From RGIG3009 sp045578425 (GTDB lineage: Bacteria; Bacillota; Clostridia; Oscillospirales; Acutalibacteraceae): DNA of 31,024 bases. The translations under genes and the position numbers were made by a program. The stretch's first letter is position 1, and the number at the start of each line of letters is the position of its first letter. Below the pieces are notes generated by a model. That model did no database searches, was not told the origin of the DNA, and saw only the letters and a program-made list of their open reading frames with translations. The stretch covers positions 1-31,024 of the forward strand of contig JAZNKF010000055.1 in assembly GCA_045578425.1 (NCBI GenBank). Direction: 5' to 3'. Below, piece by piece: positions 22,222 to 31,024 of the stretch.

Positions 22222-23286
22222 ATGAATATTTCAACACTCCTAAACACCCTGCGGCAACACGAACTTGCCGTAAAAGCGAAAGCGTTCTGTAAGCGCCACC
22301 CTGCTATGTTAAAAGCGGCAAGTGCCGTATTGGTAGCGGTTGTCATGATGTTTGCCATAACGGCCAGTTTGCGCCCGGTCACGATTGACGATAACGGCAC
22401 GGTGAAAACGGTTTTGACACTAGGTCGTACCGAATCGGCAGTATTAGCCGGCGCGGGTATTGTTTTGAATCCCGATGATGTTGTGACTTCCTTTTTGGAT
22501 GGTCCGGATAAACACATTTGTATTGAACGCGCATTTGACGTAAGCATTATCGTCGACAACGGCGACCCCAAAGTGGTACGTATGACCGGTGGTACGGTAG
22601 CGGATGCACTGCAATTAGCCGGTGTTTCCGCCACTTTACACGACGTTACCAATCTCAATCGCACCGATATTTTAACGAACGGTGTGAACATTCACGTGGA
22701 AAAAACTGACTACGAGAAACGCATTGTCACCGAGCCTGTTCCCTATTTAACCACCTTACGGTACTCAGACGATGTACCGGCGGGCGGTCGCGTGACCGAA
22801 CGTGCCGGTGTGGACGGCGAGAAAACCTACGTTTACCACGACTATTATGAAGACGGCAAGGTGGTTCGTTCAGAATTAATCAGCGAGACCTTGACTACCC
22901 AACCTATCAACGAAATTGCCATTGTCGGTAACGGTGCGGATTCTGTTCCCGCCACAGAGTTATTGTTGGGTGAAGACGGTGTGCCTTTGAAATACAAAAA
23001 GGTAATGAACGGTATTGCCTGCGCGTATACTGCCAAAAAAGGTGCCCGTACATCTACCGGTACCACTCCCTCTATCGGTACCATTGCTGTCAATCCTAAA
23101 ATTATTCCGTATGGTTCCAAGTTATATGTTGTTTCCGAAAACGGGTATGTTTACGGTTATGGTATCGCCTCTGACACGGGCGGTTCGTTGTTGAAAAACA
23201 AAATTTTGGTAGACTTGTATATGGATACGGTTGACGATTGTTATGCTTTTGGACGTCGACGCGTGAATGTGTATATCTTAGAGTGA
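22222..23286 (+). CDS. YabE-like cell-wall protein (DUF348 - G5 - 3D domains)
   Basis: This exported, membrane-anchored wall-acting protein (354 aa) resembles YabE and other resuscitation-promoting-factor-like proteins. It has a cytoplasmic N-terminus, one membrane segment (~33-50, AASAVLVAVVMMFAITA), two ubiquitin-like DUF348 regions (~52-98, ~103-150), a G5 domain (~155-232, TEPVPYLTTLRYSDDVPAG) and a C-terminal 3D domain (~265-354). The 3D domain contains AVNPKIIPYGSKLYV, GIASDTGG and VDLYMDTVDDCYAFGRR. The 3D domain is related to lytic transglycosylases, so peptidoglycan cleavage during growth or spore outgrowth is likely by family. ATG at 22222 has AGGACGG 12 nt upstream. A terminator hairpin follows. 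Confidence 0.9.
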   Translation: MNISTLLNTLRQHELAVKAKAFCKRHPAMLKAASAVLVAVVMMFAITASLRPVTIDDNGTVKTVLTLGRTESAVLAGAGIVLNPDDVVTSFLDGPDKHICIERAFDVSIIVDNGDPKVVRMTGGTVADALQLAGVSATLHDVTNLNRTDILTNGVNIHVEKTDYEKRIVTEPVPYLTTLRYSDDVPAGGRVTERAGVDGEKTYVYHDYYEDGKVVRSELISETLTTQPINEIAIVGNGADSVPATELLLGEDGVPLKYKKVMNGIACAYTAKKGARTSTGTTPSIGTIAVNPKIIPYGSKLYVVSENGYVYGYGIASDTGGSLLKNKILVDLYMDTVDDCYAFGRRRVNVYILE

Positions 23287-23302
23287 TAATCATGTTTTAT
23301 AG

Positions 23303-23336
23303 CGCCGCATCGTAATTTCGATGCGGCGATGTTTTT
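23303..23336 (+). terminator. Terminator of the YabE-like gene
   Basis: CGCCGCATCG (23303-23312) pairs with CGATGCGGCG (23319-23328), followed by ATGTTTTT. The next gene's ribosome binding site GAGGTG begins just after, so some readthrough into it is possible. Confidence 0.8.
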
Positions 23337-23349
23337 ATGAGGTGAAAAA

Positions 23350-24216
23350 ATGCTGGATTTAAAAATCACGGACGTACGTGCTGTTCCCGCCGACAGCGGC
23401 TTTCTGATTGATGACGGTACAACCTCCGTTTTGTATGATTCGGGGTTTGCGTTTACCGGCGATGCTTTGGCACAAAACGTCAAACGCGCGCTCGGTAACC
23501 GAACGCTGGATTACATTTTTTTAACCCATTCACATTATGACCACGCGCTGGGTGCTGTTTACGTCAAAAGACTATATCCCTCTGCTCGTATTGTGGCGGG
23601 AGAACACGCGGCAGAGATTTTTGCCAAACCCACTGCCAAAGCGGTTATGCGGGACCTTGACCGCAAATTTGCCTTGTCGTGCGGAGTATCCGACTACGAG
23701 GATTTGACCGATAATTTGTGTGTGGATATTTCCGTTAACGACGGCGATACCATCAAAGCGGGTGATTTAACGTTTACGGCCATCACGTTTCCCGGTCATA
23801 CCCGCTGCTCGGTGGGGTATTATTGCCATGAAAAGAAATTGTTGCTCGGTTCGGAAACTACCGGTGTGTACGTGGGCGACGGTGTGGTGATGCCGTTATT
23901 TTTGATTGGCTATAAACCTACTTTGGAATCCATTGCCAAAATGGAAACGTTGGACATTGCGTACGTTCTTTCCCCACATTACGGTATTTTAGATGCCGAC
24001 CACACTAAACGGTATTTACAAAGCGCTCGCAACACCACGTTGGAAGTGGTTAATACCATCAAACAAATTCTGCAAAACGGCGGTGACAAAGAGGAAGCCG
24101 TTACCTATTACAAAAACAAATTCTTCCGTGGATACGTCAAAACTATTTATCCTTTGGCAGCTTTGGATTTGAACACCCGTATTATGGTGGATTTGATTGA
24201 AAAAGAGTTATCCTGA
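23350..24216 (+). CDS. MBL-fold metallo-hydrolase
   Basis: This is a 288-aa hydrolase of the metallo-beta-lactamase fold. The zinc-binding signature THSHYDHALG (His60, His62, Asp64, His65) is intact, with further ligands in FPGHTRCSVGYY, GSETTGVY (acidic ligand position, here Glu-Thr) and LSPHYGIL. Members of this fold include glyoxalase II, quinolone-response and esterase-type enzymes; nothing visible narrows the substrate. There is no signal peptide. ATG at 23350 follows GAGGTGAAAAA. No obvious promoter lies in the 63-nt gap, so it may be read from the YabE-like gene through its terminator, or from an unseen promoter. Confidence 0.88.
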   Translation: MLDLKITDVRAVPADSGFLIDDGTTSVLYDSGFAFTGDALAQNVKRALGNRTLDYIFLTHSHYDHALGAVYVKRLYPSARIVAGEHAAEIFAKPTAKAVMRDLDRKFALSCGVSDYEDLTDNLCVDISVNDGDTIKAGDLTFTAITFPGHTRCSVGYYCHEKKLLLGSETTGVYVGDGVVMPLFLIGYKPTLESIAKMETLDIAYVLSPHYGILDADHTKRYLQSARNTTLEVVNTIKQILQNGGDKEEAVTYYKNKFFRGYVKTIYPLAALDLNTRIMVDLIEKELS

Positions 24217-24217
24217 C

Positions 24218-24254
24218 AACAGCAGCGGTACATAGCGTACCGCTGCTGTTTTTA
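24218..24254 (+). terminator. Terminator of the MBL-fold gene
   Basis: AACAGCAGCGGTAC and GTACCGCTGCTGTT form a 14-bp stem around a 4-nt loop, followed by a T-tract. Confidence 0.9.
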
Positions 24255-24262
24255 ATTTTTTG

Positions 24263-24291
24263 TTGAATAAGTGGCATCAGTATATTATAAT
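24263..24291 (+). promoter_or_regulatory. Promoter of the ABC exporter gene
   Basis: TTGAAT (24263-24268) and TATAAT (24286-24291) with a 17-nt spacer, 21 nt upstream of the start. Confidence 0.75.
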
Positions 24292-24312
24292 AAAAGGCAA
24301 AGGAGAATTGCT

Positions 24313-26076
24313 ATGAAAACGACCAAAACTTATAAAAACGGTGAACTGATCAGACGGTTCTTGCCGTATTATAAAAAGCATATTCCCACCATTGTTTTTG
24401 ATTTGTTTTGCGCTGCTTTAACAACGGTGAGCGAAATTTTGCTGCCTTTAATCATGCGGGAAATTACCAACACGGGTTTGAACGATGCCGCGTTGCTGAC
24501 CGTGTCATACGTTATGCGTGTAGGTGTGCTGTATTTGGTGTTGCGGCTCATTGACGCAGCCGCCTTTTATTACATGGCATATGTCGGTCACGTAATGGGC
24601 ACCAAAATCGAAACGCACATGCGTTCCGATGCCTATTTACACCTGCATAAACTCTCCCACACCTATTTTAACAACACCAAAGTCGGTCAAATTATGGGAC
24701 GGCTGACCAGTGATTTGTTTGATATTACGGAATTTTCTCACCACTGCCCCGAAGAATTTTTTATTGCCGCCATCAAAGGCGTAGTTTCGTTTATTATTTT
24801 AATAAACATCAACGTTCCGCTGACGCTGATTATCTTTTTGATTATTCCCATCATGATACTCATTTGCCGAAAAATTAACAAAAAAATGCGCGCTACGTTC
24901 CGCGAACAGCGTCAACAAATCGGCGAACTAAATGCGCGCATTGAGGATTCACTGCTGGGGCAAAAAGTTGTCAAAGCTTTTGCCAATGAGCAACTCGAAA
25001 CCGAAAAGTTCGAAAAAGACAACCACAAATTTTTTGGAATAAAAAAACGGTCGTACCGCTATATGGGTGCGTTCCAAACCACCACGCGGTTGTTTGACGG
25101 CATTATGTATGCCACCACGGTGATTGCCGGCAGTTTGTTCATGATTGCGGGTGAAATTAATCCCGGTGACTTGGTGGCATATTTGTTGTATGTTACCACG
25201 TTTATTGCCACGGTTCGCCGTATTATTGAGTTTTCGGAACAATTTCAGCGCGGACTTACCGGCATTGAACGGTTTTTGGAAATTATGGATGCCGACATTG
25301 AAATTTTTGACGAACCGGGCGCGGTCGATTTGGTAAATCCCGTGGGAAATATTGTGTTGGAAAATGTGTCGTTTGAATATCCCGACGACCATAATCGTGT
25401 GTTTTCCAACCTGAATATTTCCATTCGCGCAGGTGAGAAAATTGCCGTTGTCGGTCCTTCGGGCGGTGGAAAAACCACGTTGTGTAATCTTATTCCCCGC
25501 TTTTATGACGTTTCGTCAGGCAGTGTGAAAATTGACGGCCGCGACGTAAAGGAATATACGCTGAAAAGTTTACGCAATGCGGTAGGCGTGGTTCAGCAAG
25601 ACGTTTACTTGTTCTCGGGCACGGTGTTCGAAAACATTGCCTACGGCAAACCGGGTGCCACGCAAGAAGAAGTGGTGAATGCCGCCAAAAAAGCAGGTGC
25701 TCATGAGTTTATTGAGCAACTTCACAGCGGATATGACACGTACGTCGGTGAACGCGGTGTAAAACTGTCAGGCGGCCAAAAACAGCGTATCAGCATCGCC
25801 CGCGTTTTCCTGAAAAACCCGCCCATTTTGTTGTTAGACGAAGCAACCAGCGCTTTGGATAACGAAAGCGAGTTTGCCGTGGCGCAATCCCTAGCCGTGT
25901 TATCGCAAGGGAAAACCACGCTGACGGTGGCTCATCGTCTTTCCACCATTCAAAACTCCGACCGTATTTTGGTGCTCACCGAAGACGGCATTGCGGAAGA
26001 AGGCAATCACGAGCAACTGCTTGCCAAAAAGGGCATGTATTATCAGCTGTATGAGATTGCCAATCGGCTGAAATAA
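24313..26076 (+). CDS. ABC exporter, fused membrane and ATPase domains
   Basis: This is a half-transporter of the MsbA/LmrA/Sav1866 type (587 aa) that works as a homodimer or with a partner half. Residues ~1-320 form the six-helix membrane domain (FLPYYKKHIPTIVFDLFCAA at the start). The nucleotide-binding domain follows, with Walker A GPSGGGKTT, Q-loop VVQQDVYLFSG, signature LSGGQKQRISIARVF, Walker B ILLLDEATSALD and switch His in VAHRLSTI. All motifs are canonical, so it should be ATPase-active alone. ATG at 24313 follows AAAGGAGA. It is monocistronic with no second half-transporter beside it, favouring a homodimer. The substrate (drug, lipid or peptide) cannot be told. Confidence 0.92.
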   Translation: MKTTKTYKNGELIRRFLPYYKKHIPTIVFDLFCAALTTVSEILLPLIMREITNTGLNDAALLTVSYVMRVGVLYLVLRLIDAAAFYYMAYVGHVMGTKIETHMRSDAYLHLHKLSHTYFNNTKVGQIMGRLTSDLFDITEFSHHCPEEFFIAAIKGVVSFIILININVPLTLIIFLIIPIMILICRKINKKMRATFREQRQQIGELNARIEDSLLGQKVVKAFANEQLETEKFEKDNHKFFGIKKRSYRYMGAFQTTTRLFDGIMYATTVIAGSLFMIAGEINPGDLVAYLLYVTTFIATVRRIIEFSEQFQRGLTGIERFLEIMDADIEIFDEPGAVDLVNPVGNIVLENVSFEYPDDHNRVFSNLNISIRAGEKIAVVGPSGGGKTTLCNLIPRFYDVSSGSVKIDGRDVKEYTLKSLRNAVGVVQQDVYLFSGTVFENIAYGKPGATQEEVVNAAKKAGAHEFIEQLHSGYDTYVGERGVKLSGGQKQRISIARVFLKNPPILLLDEATSALDNESEFAVAQSLAVLSQGKTTLTVAHRLSTIQNSDRILVLTEDGIAEEGNHEQLLAKKGMYYQLYEIANRLK

Positions 26077-26099
26077 CAAGTTTTACAACCTTTTTGTAC

Positions 26100-26128
26100 T
26101 TGTTCTGTTTGCCTTTGCGTGATACAAT
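26100..26128 (+). promoter_or_regulatory. Candidate promoter of the FAD oxidoreductase gene
   Basis: TTGTTC (26100-26105) and TACAAT (26123-26128) have a 17-nt spacer, in the 89-nt gap after the ABC gene. Confidence 0.55.
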
Positions 26129-26165
26129 CATCTTGCCGAAATCGTACGAAAATGAGGAGATAATC

Positions 26166-28874
26166 ATGGATAATCAGTATTTGTGGATCGATGCCGCCGA
26201 TTTTGAAGAACACGGCGAATGGATTTTAGACACTCAATTTTCGCATTTGATGGGTTCCCCCTATTTGTTGGCGGTGATGTCCCCTGGCGTTCCGGTGGAA
26301 GATGCTGTTACCACAGCACAGTGGAAAGGCGGTAACAAAGCACGTATTTGGGTACGCACCAAAAACTGGTATTATCCCTATGCCCCCGGCATTTTTAACC
26401 TTTCGGTAAACGGCAAAAAAAGCGAAGTGGATTTAGGGTGTGCCCCTACCCACGACTGGTATTGGCATTTAGCAGGAGATTTTGAACTCCCTTGCGGGAA
26501 AGTCGAAATCAAATTGTGCGATAAAACCGGTTACTTTGCGCGATGCGCGGCAGTTCTTATCACCGATGACATGGATTTTGTGCCCCGCCGTCCGGTAGAA
26601 GAATACAAAAAAGAACGCGCACATTTTACCGGTAAAGATGTCAGCCCTAAATTTTTTGGTGATTACGACGTGGTGGTTTGCGGCGGCGGCCCCGGCGGTG
26701 TCCCCGCCGCCATAGCGGCGGCGCGTCACGGTGCCAAAACATTGCTTGTCAGCGGCCGCCCCGTGTTGGGCGGCAACGGTTCGAGCGAAACGGGGGTTGG
26801 CTTCAACGGTGCGAATTCACGCCAAGTCAATGCGCGCGAAGGCGGTATTGCTGAAGAAATGATGCGCCGCAAATACAAATACTGCGCGCCGAATCACACA
26901 GCCATTATGGAAGAACTTTGCGGTGCCGAGGAAAATTTAACCGTTATTTACAATTATTTTGTAAACAGCGCTACAACCGAAAACGATACTATTAAAGATA
27001 TTACCGCACTGAACATTTTAACAAACGAGCAAATCACCGTTTCTGCCAAACAGTTTATTGACTGCACGGGCGACGGTTGCTTGGGGTACAGCGCAGGTGC
27101 CAAGTATCGTCTTGGCAGAGAAGCTAAATGGCAATATAACGAGGAATTTGCACCCGAAATTTCCGATACCTTAACCATGAGCGGTTGCAACATGTTTGGG
27201 GAGCGCTTTGTGTTACCCGGCAAAAGCAGTGAATTTTTCATAAAAACCGACCACGAAGTCCCTTTTGTGGCTCCCGAATGGGTACCGGTGTTCCCAAAAG
27301 GCAAAGAATACGGCAGAAATTTGGAGGGTATCATCGGGTATCATTGGTGGCTCGAGGCCCCCAATACATTGGACGACATTTACGATGCCGAACTTGCCCG
27401 TGACGAACTGTTTCGTATTTTGTTGGGGCATTTTAACTACCTTAAAAATTTGTGGGATGAAAAAGAAAAAGCCAAAAATTACGTATTTAACTGCATGCCG
27501 TACTACGATGCCAAGCGAGAATCCCGCCGTCTTATCGGCGACTACGTCCTGACACAAAACGACTGCATGGAAGGTCGTGATTTTGAGGATACCGTGGCGC
27601 ACGCCGGCTGGCCCATCGATTTGCACAACCCCAAAGGTATTTATTCGGGAACGGAAGGACCCTTTTTCTCCAACACACACATTCCGCTGACCAAAATCCC
27701 GTTCCGTTGTTTGTATTCCGTGAACATTCAAAACTTGCTGTTTGCGGGACGTTGCGCGAGTGTTTCGCACATTGCACTGGGCACAGCACGAATTCAAAAC
27801 ACCATTGTTTGTGAAGGACAAGCCGTGGGTACGGCAGCTGCTTTATGCGTGCAAAACAACATAACCCCCCGCACGTTATATCAAACCAAGTTGGACGAAT
27901 TCCGTCAACTGTTGCTCAAAGATGACCAATACATTCCCGGTCTTGCCAGTACGGACGAAAAGGATATTGCCCGCAAAGCCACTATCACGGCTTCGTCGGT
28001 CAAAAGCGGCGAGGAGTATTATCCCCATACCGGCAAAGAGTGGGAAGGCTTTGAACTTGACAAACAACGTGCCACGTTTTTCAACCGTGCCGTTGCCGAT
28101 TTTATTGGCAGTGTTTGGACAAAACTGACTAACAAAACCGACGAAGAAAAACACGTGCAGTTCCATGTGCGGCTGCAAGCCGACCCCGACGGTTACGTTA
28201 CCGAAGACGATATTTGTGCCCCCACCGTTATTTTGCCGCCGCATTCCACCGATTGGTACGAAGTAAAAATTAACGTTACCACTAAGTTGCGGTATCTGTG
28301 GATGTGGACGGATAAAAACCCCGGCGTATGGTGGCACATTTTCCGCGGTGCACCGCTGGATTGCACCCGTTCCGAGCGCGAAAACGAAAACGAAGAATTT
28401 GAGAACATGCGTTGGTCCACGCATGCCGTATTGTTAAAGAAACCCGACGTTCGCATCGCCGATTGCCGTGCCGAAAATATTGTCAACGGGTATTCACGTA
28501 TTCACGACCATGTGGATTACGAATGGGTTTCCGATCCTGACCAAGGGTTGCCGCAATGGATTGAACTAAAATTAGACCGCCAACAACCCATTAACACCAT
28601 TCACGTCACGTTAGATACCGATATGACCAACCCCTCTTCCCCGCAGTTGCGAGAGGAATTTAACATGTTCCCCGAACAATTAGTAAAAGCGTACACAGTA
28701 GAGGTGCACGACGGCAACAAATGGATTACGGTCGGTGACGTGAAAGATAACTGGTGGCGTCGCATCAACCACAAGTTTGATACCATCAACGCCACAGCGG
28801 TGCGCATTACTGTTACCGATTCCGGCGATGGTGTCAGTGCCAGAATTTTTGAAATCCGCATTTATAACGAATAA
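26166..28874 (+). CDS. Large FAD-dependent oxidoreductase with discoidin-like C-terminus
   Basis: This 902-aa protein is of the FAD_oxidored type often found beside carbohydrate genes. Domains in order: residues 1-~160, a beta-rich carbohydrate-binding-like region (YLWIDAADFEEHGEWILD; WYWHLAGDFELP); ~168-610, the FAD-binding core with dinucleotide motif VVVCGGGPGGVPAAIAAARH, then VLGGNGSSETGVG, DCTGDGCLGYSAGA and a late AGRCASVSHIALGTAR; ~610-902, a beta-sandwich with a discoidin (F5/8 C)-like part (WIELKLDRQQPINTIHVTLD; VRITVTDSGDGVSARIFEI). There is no signal peptide, so it acts in the cytoplasm. ATG at 26166 follows GAGGAGATAATC. The substrate is unknown; oxidation of a sugar or glycoside is inferred from the added domains. 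Confidence 0.85.
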   Translation: MDNQYLWIDAADFEEHGEWILDTQFSHLMGSPYLLAVMSPGVPVEDAVTTAQWKGGNKARIWVRTKNWYYPYAPGIFNLSVNGKKSEVDLGCAPTHDWYWHLAGDFELPCGKVEIKLCDKTGYFARCAAVLITDDMDFVPRRPVEEYKKERAHFTGKDVSPKFFGDYDVVVCGGGPGGVPAAIAAARHGAKTLLVSGRPVLGGNGSSETGVGFNGANSRQVNAREGGIAEEMMRRKYKYCAPNHTAIMEELCGAEENLTVIYNYFVNSATTENDTIKDITALNILTNEQITVSAKQFIDCTGDGCLGYSAGAKYRLGREAKWQYNEEFAPEISDTLTMSGCNMFGERFVLPGKSSEFFIKTDHEVPFVAPEWVPVFPKGKEYGRNLEGIIGYHWWLEAPNTLDDIYDAELARDELFRILLGHFNYLKNLWDEKEKAKNYVFNCMPYYDAKRESRRLIGDYVLTQNDCMEGRDFEDTVAHAGWPIDLHNPKGIYSGTEGPFFSNTHIPLTKIPFRCLYSVNIQNLLFAGRCASVSHIALGTARIQNTIVCEGQAVGTAAALCVQNNITPRTLYQTKLDEFRQLLLKDDQYIPGLASTDEKDIARKATITASSVKSGEEYYPHTGKEWEGFELDKQRATFFNRAVADFIGSVWTKLTNKTDEEKHVQFHVRLQADPDGYVTEDDICAPTVILPPHSTDWYEVKINVTTKLRYLWMWTDKNPGVWWHIFRGAPLDCTRSERENENEEFENMRWSTHAVLLKKPDVRIADCRAENIVNGYSRIHDHVDYEWVSDPDQGLPQWIELKLDRQQPINTIHVTLDTDMTNPSSPQLREEFNMFPEQLVKAYTVEVHDGNKWITVGDVKDNWWRRINHKFDTINATAVRITVTDSGDGVSARIFEIRIYNE

Positions 28875-28879
28875 TTTCA

Positions 28880-28918
28880 AAAGGAATCAGTCTGTCAAAA
28901 CGGATTGATTCCTTTATT
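28880..28918 (+). terminator. Terminator of the FAD oxidoreductase gene
   Basis: AAAGGAATCA and TGATTCCTTT pair around an inner GTC...GGAT bulge, just after the stop codon. Confidence 0.7.
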
Positions 28919-29025
28919 GTTTAAAAAAATTCATCTGAACTTAGCAAAAAAATCTTTACTTTTCTTTTTTAATATGATAAAGTTTTTTTAGGGTTTATCC
29001 TATTTTTAAGTTTGAGGTGAAAAAC

Positions 29026-30426
29026 ATGGAAAAACTTACACGTAAGTATGGCCTTATCACCGCTATTTGTATGGTGGTAGGTACTGTAATCGGTTCCGGT
29101 GTTTTCTTCAAAGCGCAAAACGTTTTGAACGCCACCGGCGGTAACATGCCGCTTGGTATTGCTGCTTGGGTTATTACCGGTCTGATTATGATTATCTGTT
29201 CGGCTCAGTTTGCTGTTATGGCAACCAAGTACGAAAAAGTCAGCGGCGTCGTTGACTATGCCGAAGCTACTTGTGGTAAAACATACGCCTATTACCTTGC
29301 TTGGTTTATGGTCAATGTGTACTACCCCGGTATGACATCGGTTTTGGCTTGGGTTTCTGCTCGCTATTTCGGCGTTTTGTTTGGTTGGAGTATGGTTGGT
29401 CCCGAAGTGCTCGCGCTTTCGGGTTTCTTCCTGATTGCTTCCTACACCATGAACGCGCTTTCGCCGAAACTGGCAGGTAAATTCCAAGTCAGCGCCACGT
29501 TTATCAAATTGATTCCCCTTGTATTGATGGCGGTTGTGGGTACCATCGTGGGTGCTCTCAACGGTACGTTGCCGCAAAACTTTACCGAAGTGGTTACCAC
29601 CACTGTTGGCGGCAGCAACCAAAGCGGATTGTTTGCTGCTATTGTTGCCACTGTTTTTGCGTATGAAGGCTGGATTGTTGCCACTTCCATCAATGCCGAA
29701 CTGAAAAACCCCAAGAAAAACCTTCCCTTGGCGCTTATCATCGGTGCATTCATTGTCGTGGCAATTTACGTGTTCTATTACATCGGCGTGGCAGGCGGCG
29801 CTTCCAACGCTGTGTTGATGGAAGAAGGCGCACCCACCGCTTTCAAAAACGTGTTTGGTAACGTGGGCGGTGCGTTCCTTAATATCTGTATCGTTATTTC
29901 TTGCCTTGGCACCCTTAACGGTTTGATGGTAGGTACCACCCGCGGTATGTACGCCATTGCTGCTCGCGACCAAGGTCCCGACCCCGAATTTTTCAGCCAA
30001 GTCGATAAAAAATCCAACATGGTAACCAACTCCTCCATTTGGGGTATTTTCATTTGCGCCGTTTGGTTGGTCTACTTCTACGGTGCTAATCTTACTTCCG
30101 GTTGGTTCGGTTTGTTCAACTTTGACTCTTCCGAACTCCCCATCGTTACCATTTACGCTTTCTACATCCCCATGTTTATCGTTTGGATGATAAAAGAAAA
30201 AGAAATGGGCTTTGTCAAACGTTTCTTGTTGCCCATCATTTCGACTATCGCTTGCTTGTTTATGATTTTTGCCGCCGTTTACGCTCACGGTATCACTCCG
30301 TATCTGGCTGCCAAAGCAGACGGCAAATTTGCTTTCCCCGTACTGTTCTATTTGATTATTTTCGCTGTGGTTTTGTTGGCAGGCGCCCTGCTCAATCGCA
30401 AGAAAAAACAAGCAATCGAAGAATAA
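29026..30426 (+). CDS. APC-family amino-acid permease
   Basis: This is a polytopic (about 12 membrane segments) secondary transporter for amino acids, 466 aa. The first helix has the broken-helix motif MVVGTVIGSGVFFKAQNVL found in APC transporters of the LAT/serine-threonine exchanger type. Helix 6 contains FAYEGWIVATSINAELKNPK, also typical, and the C-terminus is cytoplasmic and basic (NRKKKQAIEE). ATG at 29026 is chosen over a GTG at 29017 because the latter is inside the ribosome binding site GAGGTG. It is monocistronic with a perfect terminator. Substrate is not determinable; no T-box or riboswitch is seen in the ~150-nt upstream gap. Confidence 0.92.
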   Translation: MEKLTRKYGLITAICMVVGTVIGSGVFFKAQNVLNATGGNMPLGIAAWVITGLIMIICSAQFAVMATKYEKVSGVVDYAEATCGKTYAYYLAWFMVNVYYPGMTSVLAWVSARYFGVLFGWSMVGPEVLALSGFFLIASYTMNALSPKLAGKFQVSATFIKLIPLVLMAVVGTIVGALNGTLPQNFTEVVTTTVGGSNQSGLFAAIVATVFAYEGWIVATSINAELKNPKKNLPLALIIGAFIVVAIYVFYYIGVAGGASNAVLMEEGAPTAFKNVFGNVGGAFLNICIVISCLGTLNGLMVGTTRGMYAIAARDQGPDPEFFSQVDKKSNMVTNSSIWGIFICAVWLVYFYGANLTSGWFGLFNFDSSELPIVTIYAFYIPMFIVWMIKEKEMGFVKRFLLPIISTIACLFMIFAAVYAHGITPYLAAKADGKFAFPVLFYLIIFAVVLLAGALLNRKKKQAIEE

Positions 30427-30440
30427 ACTTGATAAAGTTA

Positions 30441-30475
30441 AAAAGGACCAAGTCGACGACTTGGTCCTTTTTTAT
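30441..30475. terminator. Bidirectional terminator between permease and methyltransferase genes
   Basis: AAAAGGACCAAGTC (30441-30454), loop GAC and GACTTGGTCCTTTT (30458-30471) form a perfect stem with A- and T-tracts, between convergent genes. Confidence 0.9.
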
Positions 30476-31024
30476 ATCCGTTTTGCTTTAATCAAATAGG
30501 CAAACTCCACTTCGTGCTTTTCCATTTCACAAAAGCCATGTTTTCTTAAAAGTCCGATTATCACATTGGGATCGTCAGGATATAGTTTCAGTTGTTTTAC
30601 ACCGTAATTTAATATGTCATCTTGGTTTTTGTCAAGCGAAAGGACGACAATCCCATCTTTCACAAGAACATCTGCTATCTTCCCAACTGCTTGATCTTTG
30701 TTTTGGATATGCATAAAACTAAGAGAAGAATATATTATATTAAATTTTTCTTTAAATGGGTGTGTAAGAAAATCATCACAAATCAGTTTAACGTTTTCGC
30801 CTTTCAAATGTGTTTTCGCAATTTCTATGGTTTTGGGAGATATATCAATTCCGCAAAAAGAGCGCACATTAGGTGCAATTTTCACAGCCAATCTTCCTGT
30901 TCCGCATCCGATTTCCAAAACATCTTTTGTGGCATCTAACTCAAGAAGATTGATAAAATATTCCCCATCCCATTTATCCATGTAGGTTTGCAATGGAAGA
31001 GGATCTTGTACCGGGTCTTGCCCT
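30472..31024 (-). CDS. SAM-dependent methyltransferase (5' end outside window)
   Basis: This is a class I (Rossmann-fold) methyltransferase. The SAM-binding motif I DVLEIGCGTGRLAVKI is followed by the acidic FCGIDISPKTIEIA (motif II), the motif III region KLICDDFLTHPF and IIYSSLSFMHI. The frame is open through the right edge of the window (GQDPVQDPLPLQTYMDKWDG), so the true start is missing; the TTG and ATG near 30980-30993 are internal. The C-terminus FAYLIKAKRI closes the fold. The substrate cannot be told from the fold. It is more A/T-rich than the permease gene beside it. Confidence 0.85.
   Translation of the reverse strand, partial: GQDPVQDPLPLQTYMDKWDGEYFINLLELDATKDVLEIGCGTGRLAVKIAPNVRSFCGIDISPKTIEIAKTHLKGENVKLICDDFLTHPFKEKFNIIYSSLSFMHIQNKDQAVGKIADVLVKDGIVVLSLDKNQDDILNYGVKQLKLYPDDPNVIIGLLRKHGFCEMEKHEVEFAYLIKAKRI

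Noticed and set aside
28969..30411. 480-codon minus-strand open frame
   Set aside because: It lies opposite the APC permease, whose protein family and ribosome binding site are clear; the complement is low-complexity His/Asn/Gly-rich.

Overview
The window looks like chromosomal DNA of a Gram-positive, spore-forming member of the Clostridia, probably near the Ruminococcaceae/Oscillospirales. The evidence is a SpoVT-type AbrB regulator, consensus AGGAGG-type ribosome binding sites with TTGACA/TATAAT promoters, a T-box leader and an L-box (lysine) riboswitch, a YabE-like G5/3D wall protein, and surface proteins with long threonine tracts. The genus assignment is inference.

Layout. 1-1300: end of an ECF sigma factor gene and an overlapping single-span membrane protein, a likely sigma/anti-sigma pair. 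1370-1906: spoVT (-). 2088-3146: an XRE regulator. 3298-3960: a compact transcription unit with promoter, hairpin-rich leader, a 71-aa Cys/His small protein, a 41-aa basic protein and a terminator. 4098-4184: a broken copy of the spoVT 5' end. 4332-5579: a CLC-family anion transporter. 5741-9099 (-): a tryptophan uptake operon (trpX-trpY-trpZ) behind a T-box with a UGG specifier; a 272-bp element with terminal inverted repeats sits between the T-box terminator and trpX. 9129-11416 (-): a three-gene phosphoesterase operon. 11506-14054: a lysine riboswitch followed by dapA-lysA.

14060-16077 is the most unusual part. It holds an S11 (DD-carboxypeptidase/beta-lactamase fold) gene whose catalytic motifs are in circularly permuted order, a divergent small XRE regulator with repeated operator-like boxes over the shared promoter, about 640 bp of short palindromes and tRNA 3'-end fragments, and an intact tRNA-Arg(CCG). 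It reads like a small accessory island beside a tRNA gene.

16134-31024 is mostly housekeeping or metabolic: an S1-domain protein (-), a long ROK-family protein, a Thr-rich lipoprotein, asparagine synthetase, a YabE-like G5/3D protein, an MBL-fold hydrolase, an ABC exporter, a large FAD-dependent oxidoreductase with a discoidin-like tail, an APC amino-acid permease and the 3' part of a SAM methyltransferase gene (-). Most units are monocistronic and end in clear rho-independent hairpins.

Amino-acid supply is a recurring theme: tryptophan uptake under T-box control, lysine synthesis under a lysine riboswitch, asparagine synthesis, and an APC permease.
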